This document shows positions 27,622 through 37,375 of a stretch of 64,000 bases of DNA, in pieces. Within the stretch, counting starts at the first letter, position 1. Each line of letters starts with the position of its first letter. The DNA is taken from the NCBI GenBank assembly GCA_015059715.1, contig SUZV01000011.1, positions 1 to 64,000 on the forward strand, written 5' to 3'. Position numbers and translations under genes: made by a program. A model generated the notes under the pieces. The model had not been told where the DNA came from. It worked only from the letters and a program-made list of their open reading frames with translations, and ran no database searches. Origin of the DNA: Rikenellaceae bacterium (GTDB lineage Bacteria > Bacteroidota > Bacteroidia > Bacteroidales > Rikenellaceae).

Positions 27622-27975
27622 CTACAAACGTGTGTAGTTCTTTGAGTACCACTCATCCGAGGCATCATCTGCGATGCTCTTCTCCTCATCGCTAAGTGAC
27701 TCAAGCCACTCAAGCATCTCGGCACGCGATGCTGCGGCCTTAGCCTTATCGCCAAGCGACGTGTCGTGACAGAAGCGCGAGAGATAGTAATCTACACGCT
27801 CCTCGATAGTTAGCGCATTGATATCCTCAGGCTCCTGATATGCCACAGCGATATCCTCAATAGGTGCGCTCGTAGCCGTAGCCTCGTTATTAGTAGTTTC
27901 GCTACTCTTCTCGTTATTTACCAAGCCACAAGCGGCAAACAGGCCACAAGCGACCATCATCAATAGCCTCTTCAT
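27622..27975 (-). CDS. Small acidic lipoprotein of unknown function
   Basis: 117 residues from the internal ATG at 27975, chosen because it opens a lipoprotein signal MKRLLMMVACGLFAAC (Cys16); a longer frame to 28032 would bury that signal and start inside the promoter. The mature protein is acidic with a Ser/Thr/Glu-rich linker and a helical C-terminal part (EERVDYYLSRF, EMLEWLESLSDEEKSIADD). No family recognised. Single gene with its own promoter. Confidence 0.75.
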   Translation of the reverse strand: MKRLLMMVACGLFAACGLVNNEKSSETTNNEATATSAPIEDIAVAYQEPEDINALTIEERVDYYLSRFCHDTSLGDKAKAAASRAEMLEWLESLSDEEKSIADDASDEWYSKNYTRL

Positions 27976-28033
27976 AGGGGAAATAGCTTTGTTAATATTT
28001 GTGTGTATCCATATGCCGCAACAAGGCGACATA

Positions 28034-28065
28034 CAAAGTTATGTAATTTTTGCTATTTAACCAAA
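28034..28065 (-). promoter_or_regulatory. Promoter of the small lipoprotein gene
   Basis: Minus strand: TTTG (28062-28065), 20 bases, TAACTTTG (28034-28041). Confidence 0.7.
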
Positions 28066-28270
28066 TTATTATAGGTATGTTCTATAAATTAGGCGAGCTG
28101 AAACTATAGAGTATTTATAGGTATGCTCCTCCTCTTTTCCGATGGCGCAAGACGACATTATAACCTAAGGATAAACGATAAAGATACCAAAATGATTTAG
28201 AAACGGCCAAAACAGAGTATTCCGATATCGGACAGGATATCTACTAAACTGCGCAATATCACTAAAATAG

Positions 28271-28304
28271 ATTAGGGTTGAAGACAAAAGTCTTCAACCC
28301 TAAT
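28271..28304 (-). terminator. Terminator after the C1 peptidase gene
   Basis: Perfect 15-bp stem with a four-base loop: ATTAGGGTTGAAGAC and its complement. On the minus strand a T-rich stretch (CTATTTTAG) follows. Confidence 0.8.
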
Positions 28305-28325
28305 CGTTGATTCAAAAATCAGCTA

Positions 28326-29519
28326 TTACAAGCCGAGCTTCTTGCGGATATCCTTAGGAATAGCACTCTTGTGAACAATGATATTCATAGTCTTGTAGCG
28401 CACGAATGCCTTAGATGCATACCATATACCCTTATAAGTACCTGCCTCGCCCCAAGAGTTCTTTACCATATAGTACTCTGTACCATTCTGGTCCTTAGCG
28501 ATACCATAGATAAGCATACCATGGTCATCGGTAGTCTCCCAGTTGTCGTATGCAATCTGACGCTCCTCCTGAGTACACCACTTCTCAGCTACCTCAGGCT
28601 TAGGAGTGCTCTTACGCTCCTCCTCGCTAAGGTTGAGCCACTTAGCCATATCCGAACCCTGAAGGTCAGCACCCTTAGACTCGTCAGGCATCACAGCTGT
28701 ACCCATACGTGTAAAGCCCTTCTCGCTAACGTCGCTACCCCAAGCTACGGTGTAACCCTCCATGATAGCGTTGTCGAATACCTCCATAAGCTCATCGATA
28801 GGGATGTTGTATGACTGTGCCCAACGCCAGTTATCTGGAATCTCAAGGATAAATGGAGCATAGAATGGGTGGTGTGTGTAAGAGGTGAGTGACACATAAT
28901 CGTCAGCATTCAAGCCCAAAGTCTCATAGAACGACTTAGGAGTATACTCCGCACCATTGTAAGTGAATGTCTCGGGACGCACACCAAGATAGATGTCGTG
29001 GATAGCCTCGATAGCCTTCTTCCACAATGGCTGACCCTCGGGGTCTACCTGCAAGCTGCGGTGTCTACCCTCTGCAATAGCTGCAACTACAGCATCGCTA
29101 ACAGCCGAGAGCTCGTTGTGGTTACTTAGCTCCTTGCCATACATCACACCTGGACGCATCTCTGCCTCGGGAACAAGACCAAAGGCCTCCATACCATAGA
29201 TTACATCGTAGAACGAGCCACCCTGTGCAAATGATACATCACCGTGAGTACGAACAGCCTTGTCGGCGCGATCAAGGTAGGTGTTGTGAACAATGTACAT
29301 CTCCGAAAAGTCGTACTCTCCCTTACCCATGCGCAACAACTCTGACTCGATGAATGCCAATGCTGAGTAGCACCAGCAAGTACCAGCCTGGTTCTGATTC
29401 TTGATGCTTGTAATAGGATTCTCCTTGACAACAGTAAACTCGGGCTTAAACTCCGAGTCCTGCGCCATCACACCCGTAACCATCATTAGGCCGAGTGCCA
29501 AACTAAAGATTTTCTTCAT
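28326..29519 (-). CDS. Secreted C1-family cysteine peptidase (aminopeptidase C/bleomycin hydrolase-like)
   Basis: 397 residues. A cleavable signal peptide (about residues 1-19, ending GVMA) sends it to the periplasm or outside, unlike cytoplasmic PepC. Papain-fold catalytic residues are recognisable: Gln42 and Cys48 in NQNQAGTCW, His in TDDHGMLIYG, Asn in VKNSWG. A Cys follows at 50. The long middle region with YTHHPFYAPFILEIPDNW matches the bleomycin-hydrolase branch. The C-terminal residues IRKKLGL are typical of Bacteroidales homologues. Own transcription unit. Confidence 0.88.
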   Translation of the reverse strand: MKKIFSLALGLMMVTGVMAQDSEFKPEFTVVKENPITSIKNQNQAGTCWCYSALAFIESELLRMGKGEYDFSEMYIVHNTYLDRADKAVRTHGDVSFAQGGSFYDVIYGMEAFGLVPEAEMRPGVMYGKELSNHNELSAVSDAVVAAIAEGRHRSLQVDPEGQPLWKKAIEAIHDIYLGVRPETFTYNGAEYTPKSFYETLGLNADDYVSLTSYTHHPFYAPFILEIPDNWRWAQSYNIPIDELMEVFDNAIMEGYTVAWGSDVSEKGFTRMGTAVMPDESKGADLQGSDMAKWLNLSEEERKSTPKPEVAEKWCTQEERQIAYDNWETTDDHGMLIYGIAKDQNGTEYYMVKNSWGEAGTYKGIWYASKAFVRYKTMNIIVHKSAIPKDIRKKLGL

Positions 29520-29617
29520 AATAAAATAGTTTTAAGGTATAAATTGTGTTTTTCAAATATTTACTAACCTACGTCATGGCCTTCAATCACCATACATCGC
29601 ATATCGCGCTGTGCGGT

Positions 29618-31921
29618 CTACTTCTTACTCTTGGCAACGATTCTCTGGCAGTCTACATAGGTTAATGTCTCGACCTTAGCTCCCTTAGGCAGTCGATAGT
29701 TCTTGCCATTGTAGGCGATATATGGGCCATACTGACCGCTCTTAATCACCATAGCGGCATCCTCGGCAAAGGTGCGTATAGGCTCCGAGGCAGCACGCTG
29801 CTTAGCCACGCTCTCCCTTAGTAGCTCCTCGGCACGCTCGCGCGTAATGGTATATGGGTCATCGCCCCTCTGCAACGATGCGAAGGTCTTGCCGTGACGT
29901 ACATAAGGGCCAAACTTACCTACACCAACCATAAGTGGCTCACCCTCCAAATCGCCCAAGTTACGTGGCAGGGCAAAGAGCTCTAATGCCTCCTCCAGGG
30001 TTATAGACTCGATGAGCTGCCCCTTCTTGAGCGATGCAAAGTGCATCTTCTCGCCCTCTACACTCTCTAACTCAACCATAGGGCCATAGCGACCTATACG
30101 CGCCTTAACCGTATGGCCAGTCTTAGGATCTACACCAAGCACACGCACCGACTGAACAGTACGGTCGCTCTGCGTACCCACAGCACTCTCAACAAGGGTG
30201 TGGAAGGGGGCGTAGAAGTCTCGTATCATATCTGTCCAGGTGATGTCACCCTCGGCAATACGGTCAAACTCCTTCTCGACATTTGCCGTAAAGTGATAAT
30301 CCATAATCGAGGCGAACTGATTCTCAAGGTAGTCGTTTACGACCATACCGATATCCGTAGGAGCCAAACGATTCTTCTCCTTACCGTAGCTCTCGGTCAC
30401 CATTTTTGAGGTTATCTTATCGCCATGTAGTGTAAGCTGCTGGGTCTGACGCTTCTGACCCTCGCGGTTCTGCTTTACGACATAGCCTCGATTTATGATT
30501 GTTGTGATTGTAGGTGCATACGTCGAAGGACGACCTATGCCCAACTCCTCAAGACGCTTAACCAACGCAGCCTCATTGTAGCGCGCAGGGGCTACACTGT
30601 AACGCTCTGCCGCTGTAATCGTCTTGGATAATACCCTATCGCCTACAACCATCTTTGGGAGCATACTCTCCTCGCTCTCCGACTGCGTATCATCGTCTAT
30701 AGACTCTGAATAGAGGCGCATGAAGCCATCAAAACGCACAACCTCACCCTGAGCTACAAACTGCTCACTGCGACGCTGCATATCGATAACTATCGTCGTG
30801 CGGTCAAGCTCGGCAGGAACCATCTGCGAGGCTACCGTGCGCTTCCAGATAAGGTCATAAAGACGCTTCTCGGCGGCTGTGCCCTCTATCGTCTGACGCT
30901 CGATGTACGAGGGACGTATCGCCTCGTGGGCCTCCTGAGCACCCTTAGTCTTGGTCTTGAAGTTGTGAGGATATGAGTACTTTGCTCCATAGAGGCGCGT
31001 AATCTCATTCTTACACTGCGTAATGGCCATCTGCGAGAGGTTCACCGAGTCGGTACGCATATAGGTGATAAGACCCTGCTCATAAAGACGCTGCGCTACG
31101 GACATCGTTTGCGACACGCTCATACCGAGCTTGCGACCAGCCTCCTGCTGTAGCGTAGATGTGGTGAACGGCGGTGCTGCAAAACGCTGCATGGGTTTCT
31201 CCTCGGCCTTACTTACGGTGAAGTTTTCGCCTATACACTCCGTAAGGAACTGCTCGGCCTGCTCAGCCGTTGCAAACGACTTAGAGAGCGTAGCCTTAAA
31301 GAGCATTGCCGAAGCATCCTCTGCGGCATAGAACTGTCCCGACACACGAAATTGTGGTGTAGAGGTAAAGCCTATAATCTCCCTCTCGCGCTCAACGATA
31401 AGACGTACTGCGACACTCTGCACACGTCCTGCCGAGAGTGCTGGGCGCACCTTCTTCCACAATACGGGCGAGAGCTCGAAACCTACAAGGCGGTCCAGCA
31501 CGCGACGCGCCTGCTGAGCATTTACCAAGTTAAGGTCTATGGTACGAGGATTCTCTATCGCACCGAGGATGGCACGCTGCGTAATCTCATGAAAGACGAT
31601 ACGCTTAGTGCGGTCAATAGGCAGGTCCAAGACCTTAGCCAAGTGCCAGGCTATGGCCTCTCCTTCGCGGTCCTCATCGGATGCGAGCCACACGGTCTTT
31701 GCCTGATGCGACAGACGCTTTAGCTCCTCTACAACCTTACGTTTATCATCTGGTATCTCGTATATAGGCTCAAACTCATTGTCGAGGTTGACACCGAGTC
31801 CCCTCTTAGCCAAGTCGCGTATATGGCCAAAGCTCGACTTTACCATATACTCCTTACCCAAGAACTTCTCAATGGTCTTAGCCTTGGCTGGAGACTCTAC
31901 AATAACTAAATTTTCCTGCAT
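29618..31921 (-). CDS. topA: DNA topoisomerase I
   Basis: 767 residues from the ATG at 31921 (MQENLVIVESPAKAKTIEKFL), the usual TopA start; an in-frame ATG seven codons upstream (31942) is less likely. It relaxes negative supercoils. TOPRIM features: VESPAKAKT and DEDREGEAIAWHLA. The active-site tyrosine lies in GLITYMRTDS. The C-terminus carries repeat modules seen as YGPYVRHGKTFASL and YGPYIAYNGKNYRLP, ending in a basic VAKSKK. There are no four-cysteine zinc motifs, unlike E. coli TopA. Confidence 0.95.
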   Translation of the reverse strand: MQENLVIVESPAKAKTIEKFLGKEYMVKSSFGHIRDLAKRGLGVNLDNEFEPIYEIPDDKRKVVEELKRLSHQAKTVWLASDEDREGEAIAWHLAKVLDLPIDRTKRIVFHEITQRAILGAIENPRTIDLNLVNAQQARRVLDRLVGFELSPVLWKKVRPALSAGRVQSVAVRLIVEREREIIGFTSTPQFRVSGQFYAAEDASAMLFKATLSKSFATAEQAEQFLTECIGENFTVSKAEEKPMQRFAAPPFTTSTLQQEAGRKLGMSVSQTMSVAQRLYEQGLITYMRTDSVNLSQMAITQCKNEITRLYGAKYSYPHNFKTKTKGAQEAHEAIRPSYIERQTIEGTAAEKRLYDLIWKRTVASQMVPAELDRTTIVIDMQRRSEQFVAQGEVVRFDGFMRLYSESIDDDTQSESEESMLPKMVVGDRVLSKTITAAERYSVAPARYNEAALVKRLEELGIGRPSTYAPTITTIINRGYVVKQNREGQKRQTQQLTLHGDKITSKMVTESYGKEKNRLAPTDIGMVVNDYLENQFASIMDYHFTANVEKEFDRIAEGDITWTDMIRDFYAPFHTLVESAVGTQSDRTVQSVRVLGVDPKTGHTVKARIGRYGPMVELESVEGEKMHFASLKKGQLIESITLEEALELFALPRNLGDLEGEPLMVGVGKFGPYVRHGKTFASLQRGDDPYTITRERAEELLRESVAKQRAASEPIRTFAEDAAMVIKSGQYGPYIAYNGKNYRLPKGAKVETLTYVDCQRIVAKSKK

Positions 31922-31951
31922 TCCAAACTCTTTCTTTATCATACAGCAAAA

Positions 31952-31972
31952 CCTAAGTCCTTGGAACTTAGG
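31952..31972 (-). terminator. Weak hairpin between the DUF4270 gene and topA
   Basis: CCTAAGT (31952-31958) and ACTTAGG (31966-31972); on the minus strand TTTT follows. Short stem, so possibly only a partial terminator. Confidence 0.45.
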
Positions 31973-32004
31973 CTTGCAGATATCCTATATCTTTCTGTAC
32001 TGCA

Positions 32005-33630
32005 CTAATTTATAACGGTATACGTTAACTCCAACTTAATAGGTGCCACAGCCTTAACACCCCCGACATCGCCCTCCATACCATATATCGCCTGTCGATT
32101 AAAGCCATATAACGAGTAGGCCTCGGGAGCTATGTAGAAGCGACGATAGGCAACCAACGACTCCGACTCGGGAGTATAGTCTGCACTAAACTTCTTAAGG
32201 TCTACCTTACCACTCTCGTCAACATTATCTGCCGCAGCATTCATCAGCGACTGAATGTAGGTGGCGATATCCATCTGATAGCATGCAAGCGAGCGGTTTA
32301 GATAGCCGTCATAGGCCAAAGGTGAGCTCTTTGACTCTATGGTGTAGGCATAGTCGGTAACTGCTATGAGCGTTTCGTAGTCGGTATATAGACCTAAGCG
32401 GTGCATAGCACTATTTAGTAGTGGTGTCACGACACTGGGGCTAAGTAGCGTATAGTCGTAGTCCGAGCCATCGAGATATACCGACATCATAGCCTGATTT
32501 ACCGATACTACGGCATCCTTACCTGCCGAGGTGACAATCTCGGCCAGCGACTCGATAAACTCATCGGTAAACTGCACCTCGGTAACAATACCACCCATAC
32601 CATCCACAAAACATGTGGTCATATACTCCTCCGTATCAACTTTCGAGCCCGCGTAGTCGTGCTCTACGGTATTTATCGAGACGTTACCTGCCTCAAGCTC
32701 GTAGGTGTCGCTATCCAAGTAGAGGTTGTATATCATATATGTCGTATCACGTATAATTGTTGGGTCCTCCTCGTATCGTCCTCGCGAATATAGCAATAGT
32801 GCCGTATTCTCCAAGTCGGTACTAAACATCGCCCCCTCCATATCATCGGCAGGCTTGATATATATACCCTTAACCACGTCCAAGAACTTACGCTCGTTAC
32901 CTGCAACATAGATACTATCCTTATCCAAGGCGAAGCCATCGTTAGCATCGAGCTCTGTGGTGAGCATCAGGCGCGAGAGATACTCGGCACTCTGTGGAGT
33001 CTCCTCAAGACGCACCTCGCAGTTCTTAGGCTCGCTCATATCGCCCACATATACCCCTCTATCCTGGTTCGGATAGGTAAACTCAAAAATTGGTTTATCG
33101 GAGATATATGGCTCTGGGTCGAAGCTAATGTAGAACGATGTGTCCCTATCCTTTGGCAGCTCGAAGTAGTCATTCGACGTAATCTCATACACCTCGAAAC
33201 GGTATGGGCGCGTGGTATCGCCGTGAAAATCGACAACATAGAGCGACAACAGCATTGAGTCATATATGGGTCGATATCCCCAGCCACGCTCCTTATGTAG
33301 CGAGAGGCTAAATATCATCTGCGACATAAAGCCTGCTGTGCGTGTGCCAAACGTATCGCTCTGCTCGCGTCCGAAATATCCAACCTCGATATTCGACGAG
33401 CGTAGCGAGTCGCTGTGATATAGGCGCGTAAGCGTAAGTGGGCAATCCATCATGGTATCGCCCTCGGTCATCTTTCCAAGCTTATAGACACGACGCTTAA
33501 GCTCCATATTTTGGTTTGTCGGCACAAACTCCGCACCCATAGAATAATCTACCTCAGTGGTACACCCAACGCCCAACAACACAGACACTGAGAGGACCAA
33601 TAGGAGGATTATCGACCTACAACTCGTCAT
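32005..33630 (-). CDS. DUF4270-family lipoprotein
   Basis: 541 residues from the ATG at 33630. This start opens a lipoprotein signal (lipobox LLGVGC, Cys23); a longer frame to 33711 lies inside the upstream gene. The mature N-terminus TTEVDYSMGAEFVPTNQNM followed by GYFGREQSDTFGTRTAGFMSQM is typical of DUF4270, a Bacteroidota envelope family of unknown function rich in beta strands. Its first 14 bases overlap the end of the starch-synthase-like gene, a conserved pairing in this phylum suggesting translational coupling. Confidence 0.85.
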   Translation of the reverse strand: MTSCRSIILLLVLSVSVLLGVGCTTEVDYSMGAEFVPTNQNMELKRRVYKLGKMTEGDTMMDCPLTLTRLYHSDSLRSSNIEVGYFGREQSDTFGTRTAGFMSQMIFSLSLHKERGWGYRPIYDSMLLSLYVVDFHGDTTRPYRFEVYEITSNDYFELPKDRDTSFYISFDPEPYISDKPIFEFTYPNQDRGVYVGDMSEPKNCEVRLEETPQSAEYLSRLMLTTELDANDGFALDKDSIYVAGNERKFLDVVKGIYIKPADDMEGAMFSTDLENTALLLYSRGRYEEDPTIIRDTTYMIYNLYLDSDTYELEAGNVSINTVEHDYAGSKVDTEEYMTTCFVDGMGGIVTEVQFTDEFIESLAEIVTSAGKDAVVSVNQAMMSVYLDGSDYDYTLLSPSVVTPLLNSAMHRLGLYTDYETLIAVTDYAYTIESKSSPLAYDGYLNRSLACYQMDIATYIQSLMNAAADNVDESGKVDLKKFSADYTPESESLVAYRRFYIAPEAYSLYGFNRQAIYGMEGDVGGVKAVAPIKLELTYTVIN

Positions 33631-34423
33631 AGAATCTCTTATAATTATCGAACACCTCTTTGTCATCGCCCGACTGATAGTCAAGGACCCTCTTACCGCG
33701 ACTCCGAGCATACTCTACAATCTCGTCATCGGCCTCTGGGGAGTTGACGATAACACCATCGGCATAATCAATAACGAAGCGATATAGATTTTGGTATGAT
33801 GGCTCCTCCAAAATCTTCATATTGCTATCCATGATGCCCTCGCCCTCGAGTTTTTGCTTAAAGTTCTGGGCCAACATACCATCGAACTTATCATTTGCCA
33901 ACGACAACACAATCTTAACATCGCGGAAGAGAGGGTCGTCATAAAAGACCTTCTTAAGGTACATAGGCACTATCGCCGAGAACCAACCGTGACAGTGTAC
34001 TATCGTAGGCGACCAACGTAGCTTCTTGACGGTTTCGAGCATACCGCGAGCAAAGAATATAGCTCTATCGTCGTTATCCTCGAACATGCAACCCTCGGCA
34101 TCGTGGAGCACGGCACGACGTGAGAAGTAGTCGTCGTTATCGATAAAGTATATCTGTATACGCGCCGAAGGTATCGATGCTACCTTGATGATTAGCTGGT
34201 GGTCGTTATCGTTGATTATTAGGTTCATACCCGACAGGCGTATCACCTCGTGCAGCTGATTTCTGCGCTCGTTGATACAACCATAACGTGGCATAAAGGT
34301 ACGCACCTCCGCACCACGCTCCTGCATCTGACGTGCCATCTCAAGACTGAGCTTCGAGAGCTCATTCTCCGGAAGATAGGGAGATATCTCCTGACAAACG
34401 TACAATATCTTATTTGTTGCCAT
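33617..34423 (-). CDS. Starch/glycogen-synthase-like protein, N-terminal GT5 domain only
   Basis: 268 residues, about half of a full GT5 enzyme. It matches the N-terminal Rossmann domain: ILYVCQEISPY at the start, VHCHGWFSAIVPMYLK in the middle, and YADGVIVNSPEAD near the end. The C-terminal nucleotide-sugar domain is absent, and the ADP-glucose motif KxGGL that should follow EISPY is replaced by PENEL. Catalysis is therefore doubtful. Similar short proteins occur beside DUF4270 genes in other Bacteroidota, so this is an established form rather than a recent truncation. Role unknown. Confidence 0.82.
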   Translation of the reverse strand: MATNKILYVCQEISPYLPENELSKLSLEMARQMQERGAEVRTFMPRYGCINERRNQLHEVIRLSGMNLIINDNDHQLIIKVASIPSARIQIYFIDNDDYFSRRAVLHDAEGCMFEDNDDRAIFFARGMLETVKKLRWSPTIVHCHGWFSAIVPMYLKKVFYDDPLFRDVKIVLSLANDKFDGMLAQNFKQKLEGEGIMDSNMKILEEPSYQNLYRFVIDYADGVIVNSPEADDEIVEYARSRGKRVLDYQSGDDKEVFDNYKRFYDEL

Positions 34424-34444
34424 AATTTCAGAAGTTTAGGTAGG

Positions 34445-34475
34445 CAAATATAGTAAATTTTTTCTACAAAATCAA
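34445..34475 (-). promoter_or_regulatory. Promoter of the starch-synthase-like/DUF4270 pair
   Basis: Minus strand: TTG (34473-34475, inside the end of queA), 20 bases, TATATTTG (34445-34452). Leader of only about 15 bases. Confidence 0.6.
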
Positions 34476-35513
34476 CATCGCATCGCCATAAGTACCGAAC
34501 CTGTAGCCCTCCTTAGCGGCCAAGTTATAGGCCTCCATAACAAGGTCATAACCACCAAACGCCGCCACCATCATAAGCTGTGTAGAGTATGGCAAGTGGA
34601 AGTTCGATACGAAGGCATCGGCCGAGGTAAACTGGTAGGGGTGGAAGATAAACTTGTTGGTCCAGCCATCCATAGGCTTGAGCATACCGCCTACCGACAC
34701 CGCAGTCTCCATAGCACGCATCACCGTAGTACCTATGGCTACAATCTTACGACCCTCACGCTTTGCGGTGTTTATCTGCTCTACGGCCTCAGGCGTAACG
34801 ATAAACTGCTCGGAGTCCATCTTATGCTTCGACAAATCCTCGACATCTACCGTGCGGAAGTTACCAAGGCCCACGTGAAGGGTGATAAACGCACGATCTA
34901 TGCCCTTAATCTCCATACGTTTCATCAGATGCTTCGAGAAGTGTAGTCCCGCCGTAGGGGCTGCTACAGCACCCTCCTTTGCTGCATATATTGTCTGATA
35001 CCACTCCTCGTCCTCGGGCTCGACCTTCTCACGCACCCAGCGTGGCAGGGGTGTCTCGCCAAGGTTGTAGAGAGCCTCCTTAAACTCCTCATACGAGCCA
35101 TCAAAGAGGAAGCGCAGGGTACGACCACGCGACGTTGTATTGTCGATAACCTCGGCACCCATAAGCTCGTCATCGCCGAAGTATAGCTTATTGCCAATAC
35201 GTATCTTACGCGCTGGATCTACAAGCACATCCCACAAGCGAAGCTCGCGGTTAAGCTCTCTGAGTAGGAATATCTCGATATCAGCACCCGTCTTCTCCTT
35301 GCAGCCTTGCAGACGCGCAGGGAAGACCTTAGTGTCGTTAAATACGAACATATCCTTCTCATCGAAATACTCTATTATATCCTTAAAGATACGGTGCTCA
35401 ATCTCTCCTGTTGAGCGATGTAGCACCATAAGGCGGGCATCATCACGATTTATCGTCGGATACTTTGCAATCATATCCGCGTTAAACTCGTAGCCATACT
35501 GAGATAACTTCAT
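34464..35513 (-). CDS. queA: S-adenosylmethionine:tRNA ribosyltransferase-isomerase
   Basis: 349 residues. Makes epoxyqueuosine in the wobble position of GUN tRNAs. Typical features: the N-terminal [26 protein letters not shown], the central [14 protein letters not shown] and the C-terminal [17 protein letters not shown]. Complete. It follows truB on the same strand by 47 bases, two tRNA-modification genes in a row. Confidence 0.96.
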   Translation of the reverse strand: MKLSQYGYEFNADMIAKYPTINRDDARLMVLHRSTGEIEHRIFKDIIEYFDEKDMFVFNDTKVFPARLQGCKEKTGADIEIFLLRELNRELRLWDVLVDPARKIRIGNKLYFGDDELMGAEVIDNTTSRGRTLRFLFDGSYEEFKEALYNLGETPLPRWVREKVEPEDEEWYQTIYAAKEGAVAAPTAGLHFSKHLMKRMEIKGIDRAFITLHVGLGNFRTVDVEDLSKHKMDSEQFIVTPEAVEQINTAKREGRKIVAIGTTVMRAMETAVSVGGMLKPMDGWTNKFIFHPYQFTSADAFVSNFHLPYSTQLMMVAAFGGYDLVMEAYNLAAKEGYRFGTYGDAMLIL

Positions 35514-35560
35514 ATTTGGTAAAAAAAAACGTTAATAACAAATAATATACGCAAAATTGG

Positions 35561-36277
35561 CTATTTTGTTTCGCACTCGCGCAACTTTTCTAAGAAGAGG
35601 TCGAGCTGGTGACCCTCCTCAACGCGATAGTCACCACTGCGCGTGCGGCGTAGCGAGCTAAGATATGCACCACTGCCAAGAGCCTCGCCTATCTCGAAAG
35701 CTAACGAGCGAATATAGGTACCCTTGCTACACTCCACACGTATCTTTATACGTGGCAGGTCATACTCGACAAGCTCCATCTCATAGATTGTAATATGCGC
35801 CCTCTTTAGCTCCACCTCCTCGCCTGCACGAGCAAACTCATAGGCCCTTACGCCCTGTATCTTCTTTGCCGAGTAGAGTGGCGGCAGCTGCTCACGCTCA
35901 CCCGTAAGACTTCGAAGCGCAGCCTCTACGCTCTCGCGCGTGATATGCTCCGTAGGAAAGGTGGCATCTATCGGATGCTCCATATCGCCCGACGGTGTTG
36001 TCGCTCCGAGCTGTAGCTCTGCGACATACTCCTTAACCTCGGCCTGAAGGCTCTCTACGCGCTTCGTGGCGCGACCAATACATACGAGTAACACCCCCGT
36101 AGCCAATGGGTCGAGCGTACCTGCGTGGCCAATCTTAATCTTCGGATATCCACACTTACGAAGCTGAAACTTTATCTTTCTAACAACATCTGCCGATGTC
36201 CACTCGTAGGGCTTGTCGATAACGGCAACATAGCCCTCAGGAAAGTCAACACCGCGCAACGTAAACTCCTTCGTCAT
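35561..36277 (-). CDS. truB: tRNA pseudouridine-55 synthase
   Basis: 238 residues. Forms pseudouridine 55 in the T-arm. The catalytic Asp56 sits in KIGHAGTLDPLATG; DKPYEWTSADVV and CSKGTYIRSLAFEIGEAL are further family motifs. It lacks the extra C-terminal PUA domain seen in some TruB, as is usual in Bacteroidota. Six bases after uppP, so cotranslated with it. Confidence 0.96.
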   Translation of the reverse strand: MTKEFTLRGVDFPEGYVAVIDKPYEWTSADVVRKIKFQLRKCGYPKIKIGHAGTLDPLATGVLLVCIGRATKRVESLQAEVKEYVAELQLGATTPSGDMEHPIDATFPTEHITRESVEAALRSLTGEREQLPPLYSAKKIQGVRAYEFARAGEEVELKRAHITIYEMELVEYDLPRIKIRVECSKGTYIRSLAFEIGEALGSGAYLSSLRRTRSGDYRVEEGHQLDLFLEKLRECETK

Positions 36278-36283
36278 ATCCTA

Positions 36284-37078
36284 TTACATAAAGTATGAAG
36301 CGATAGCTATCATGCCGACAATAGCGCAGTAGATGGCAAACCACACCAACTTACCACGCTTTACAATGCCAATCATCGTCTTGCAAGCTAAGCATCCCAC
36401 CACAAAGGCCGACACGAAGCCTGCCACTAACGACTGCGTGCTGACACCGACCATTGTCATACCACCATCTGCAAGGTCCAAGAGGGTCTGACCAACGATA
36501 GGTGCGAGGACCATCAAGAACGAGAAGGTTGCTACAGCGGCCTTCTCGTTACCAAGCATAAGGCCTGTAGCGATGGTTGTACCAGACCTTGAAAGACCTG
36601 GCATCGAGGCCACAGCCTGGCCAAGACCGATTATAAAGGCATCGCGATAGGAGATAGTCGCCTTGTTACGTGGCTTAGCATAGTAGGCAAAGGTCAACAA
36701 TAGAGCCGTAAGCAGGAGCATAGCTCCAACAACGACCATTATATATTGCGATGCAAGCAGTGCATCTATCTTGTCGCGCAGGAGAAGTCCCACAATGCCG
36801 ATGGGAATCATCGACACCACCAACTTAAGGAAGTAGCTCTTCTCATCATTCATACCACGTCTGAAGATACCCTTGATAAGCCACCATATCTCGCTCCATA
36901 GCACCACGACGGTACTTAGCACCGTAGCCATATGCAACAAGACATCAAACGTAAGGTTACTCTCAAGCTCTACGCCGAGTAGCTCCTTGGCCAACTGAAG
37001 GTGGCCACTACTTGACACAGGCAAAAACTCTGTCAATCCCTGCAAGGCTCCTAATATTATCGCCTCCAATATGCTCAT
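36284..37078 (-). CDS. uppP: Undecaprenyl-diphosphate phosphatase (UppP/BacA)
   Basis: 264 residues with about seven or eight membrane helices. Recycles the lipid carrier for peptidoglycan and other glycans. The two active-site regions are [17 protein letters not shown] near the N-terminus (Glu and His) and [17 protein letters not shown] in the middle (Ser/Arg). Located between DUF3098 and truB in the ftsX-DUF3098-uppP-truB-queA order common to Bacteroidota. Confidence 0.96.
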   Translation of the reverse strand: MSILEAIILGALQGLTEFLPVSSSGHLQLAKELLGVELESNLTFDVLLHMATVLSTVVVLWSEIWWLIKGIFRRGMNDEKSYFLKLVVSMIPIGIVGLLLRDKIDALLASQYIMVVVGAMLLLTALLLTFAYYAKPRNKATISYRDAFIIGLGQAVASMPGLSRSGTTIATGLMLGNEKAAVATFSFLMVLAPIVGQTLLDLADGGMTMVGVSTQSLVAGFVSAFVVGCLACKTMIGIVKRGKLVWFAIYCAIVGMIAIASYFM

Positions 37079-37097
37079 AATGTATATTGTTTATTGG

Positions 37098-37352
37098 TTA
37101 GTTATTATCCGCCTTAAAACGCTTCATTATCGCTACGCCCACGACTATAAATCCCAAGATTACAACTATGGGGGCTAACGTGATACGACGATGCGAGAAT
37201 ATCGACTCGTCGAAGTATGTCGCCGTATGGTCACCGCCACCACTCATAAGCACAAAGCCGAGGATGATGACCGCCACACCGACAAGCATCATAATATAGT
37301 TCTTCTTCGTAAAGGGCATACGTTCATTACCCCTTGTATCTCTATCTTGCAT
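37098..37352 (-). CDS. DUF3098 small membrane protein
   Basis: 84 residues. Two membrane helices, YIMMLVGVAVIILGFVLM and LAPIVVILGFIVVGVAIM, joined by a loop with FDESIFSHRRITLAP, the DUF3098 signature. Function unknown. Always near ftsX and uppP in this phylum, suggesting a role in division or cell-wall synthesis (inference). Lies 23 bases from ftsX and 19 from uppP. Confidence 0.88.
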   Translation of the reverse strand: MQDRDTRGNERMPFTKKNYIMMLVGVAVIILGFVLMSGGGDHTATYFDESIFSHRRITLAPIVVILGFIVVGVAIMKRFKADNN

Positions 37353-37375
37353 ATCTCTGATATTTATAATATTTC

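Noticed and set aside
33631..33711. N-terminal extension of the DUF4270 protein
   Set aside because: It lies wholly inside the upstream gene and would hide the lipoprotein signal; the ATG at 33630 fits better.
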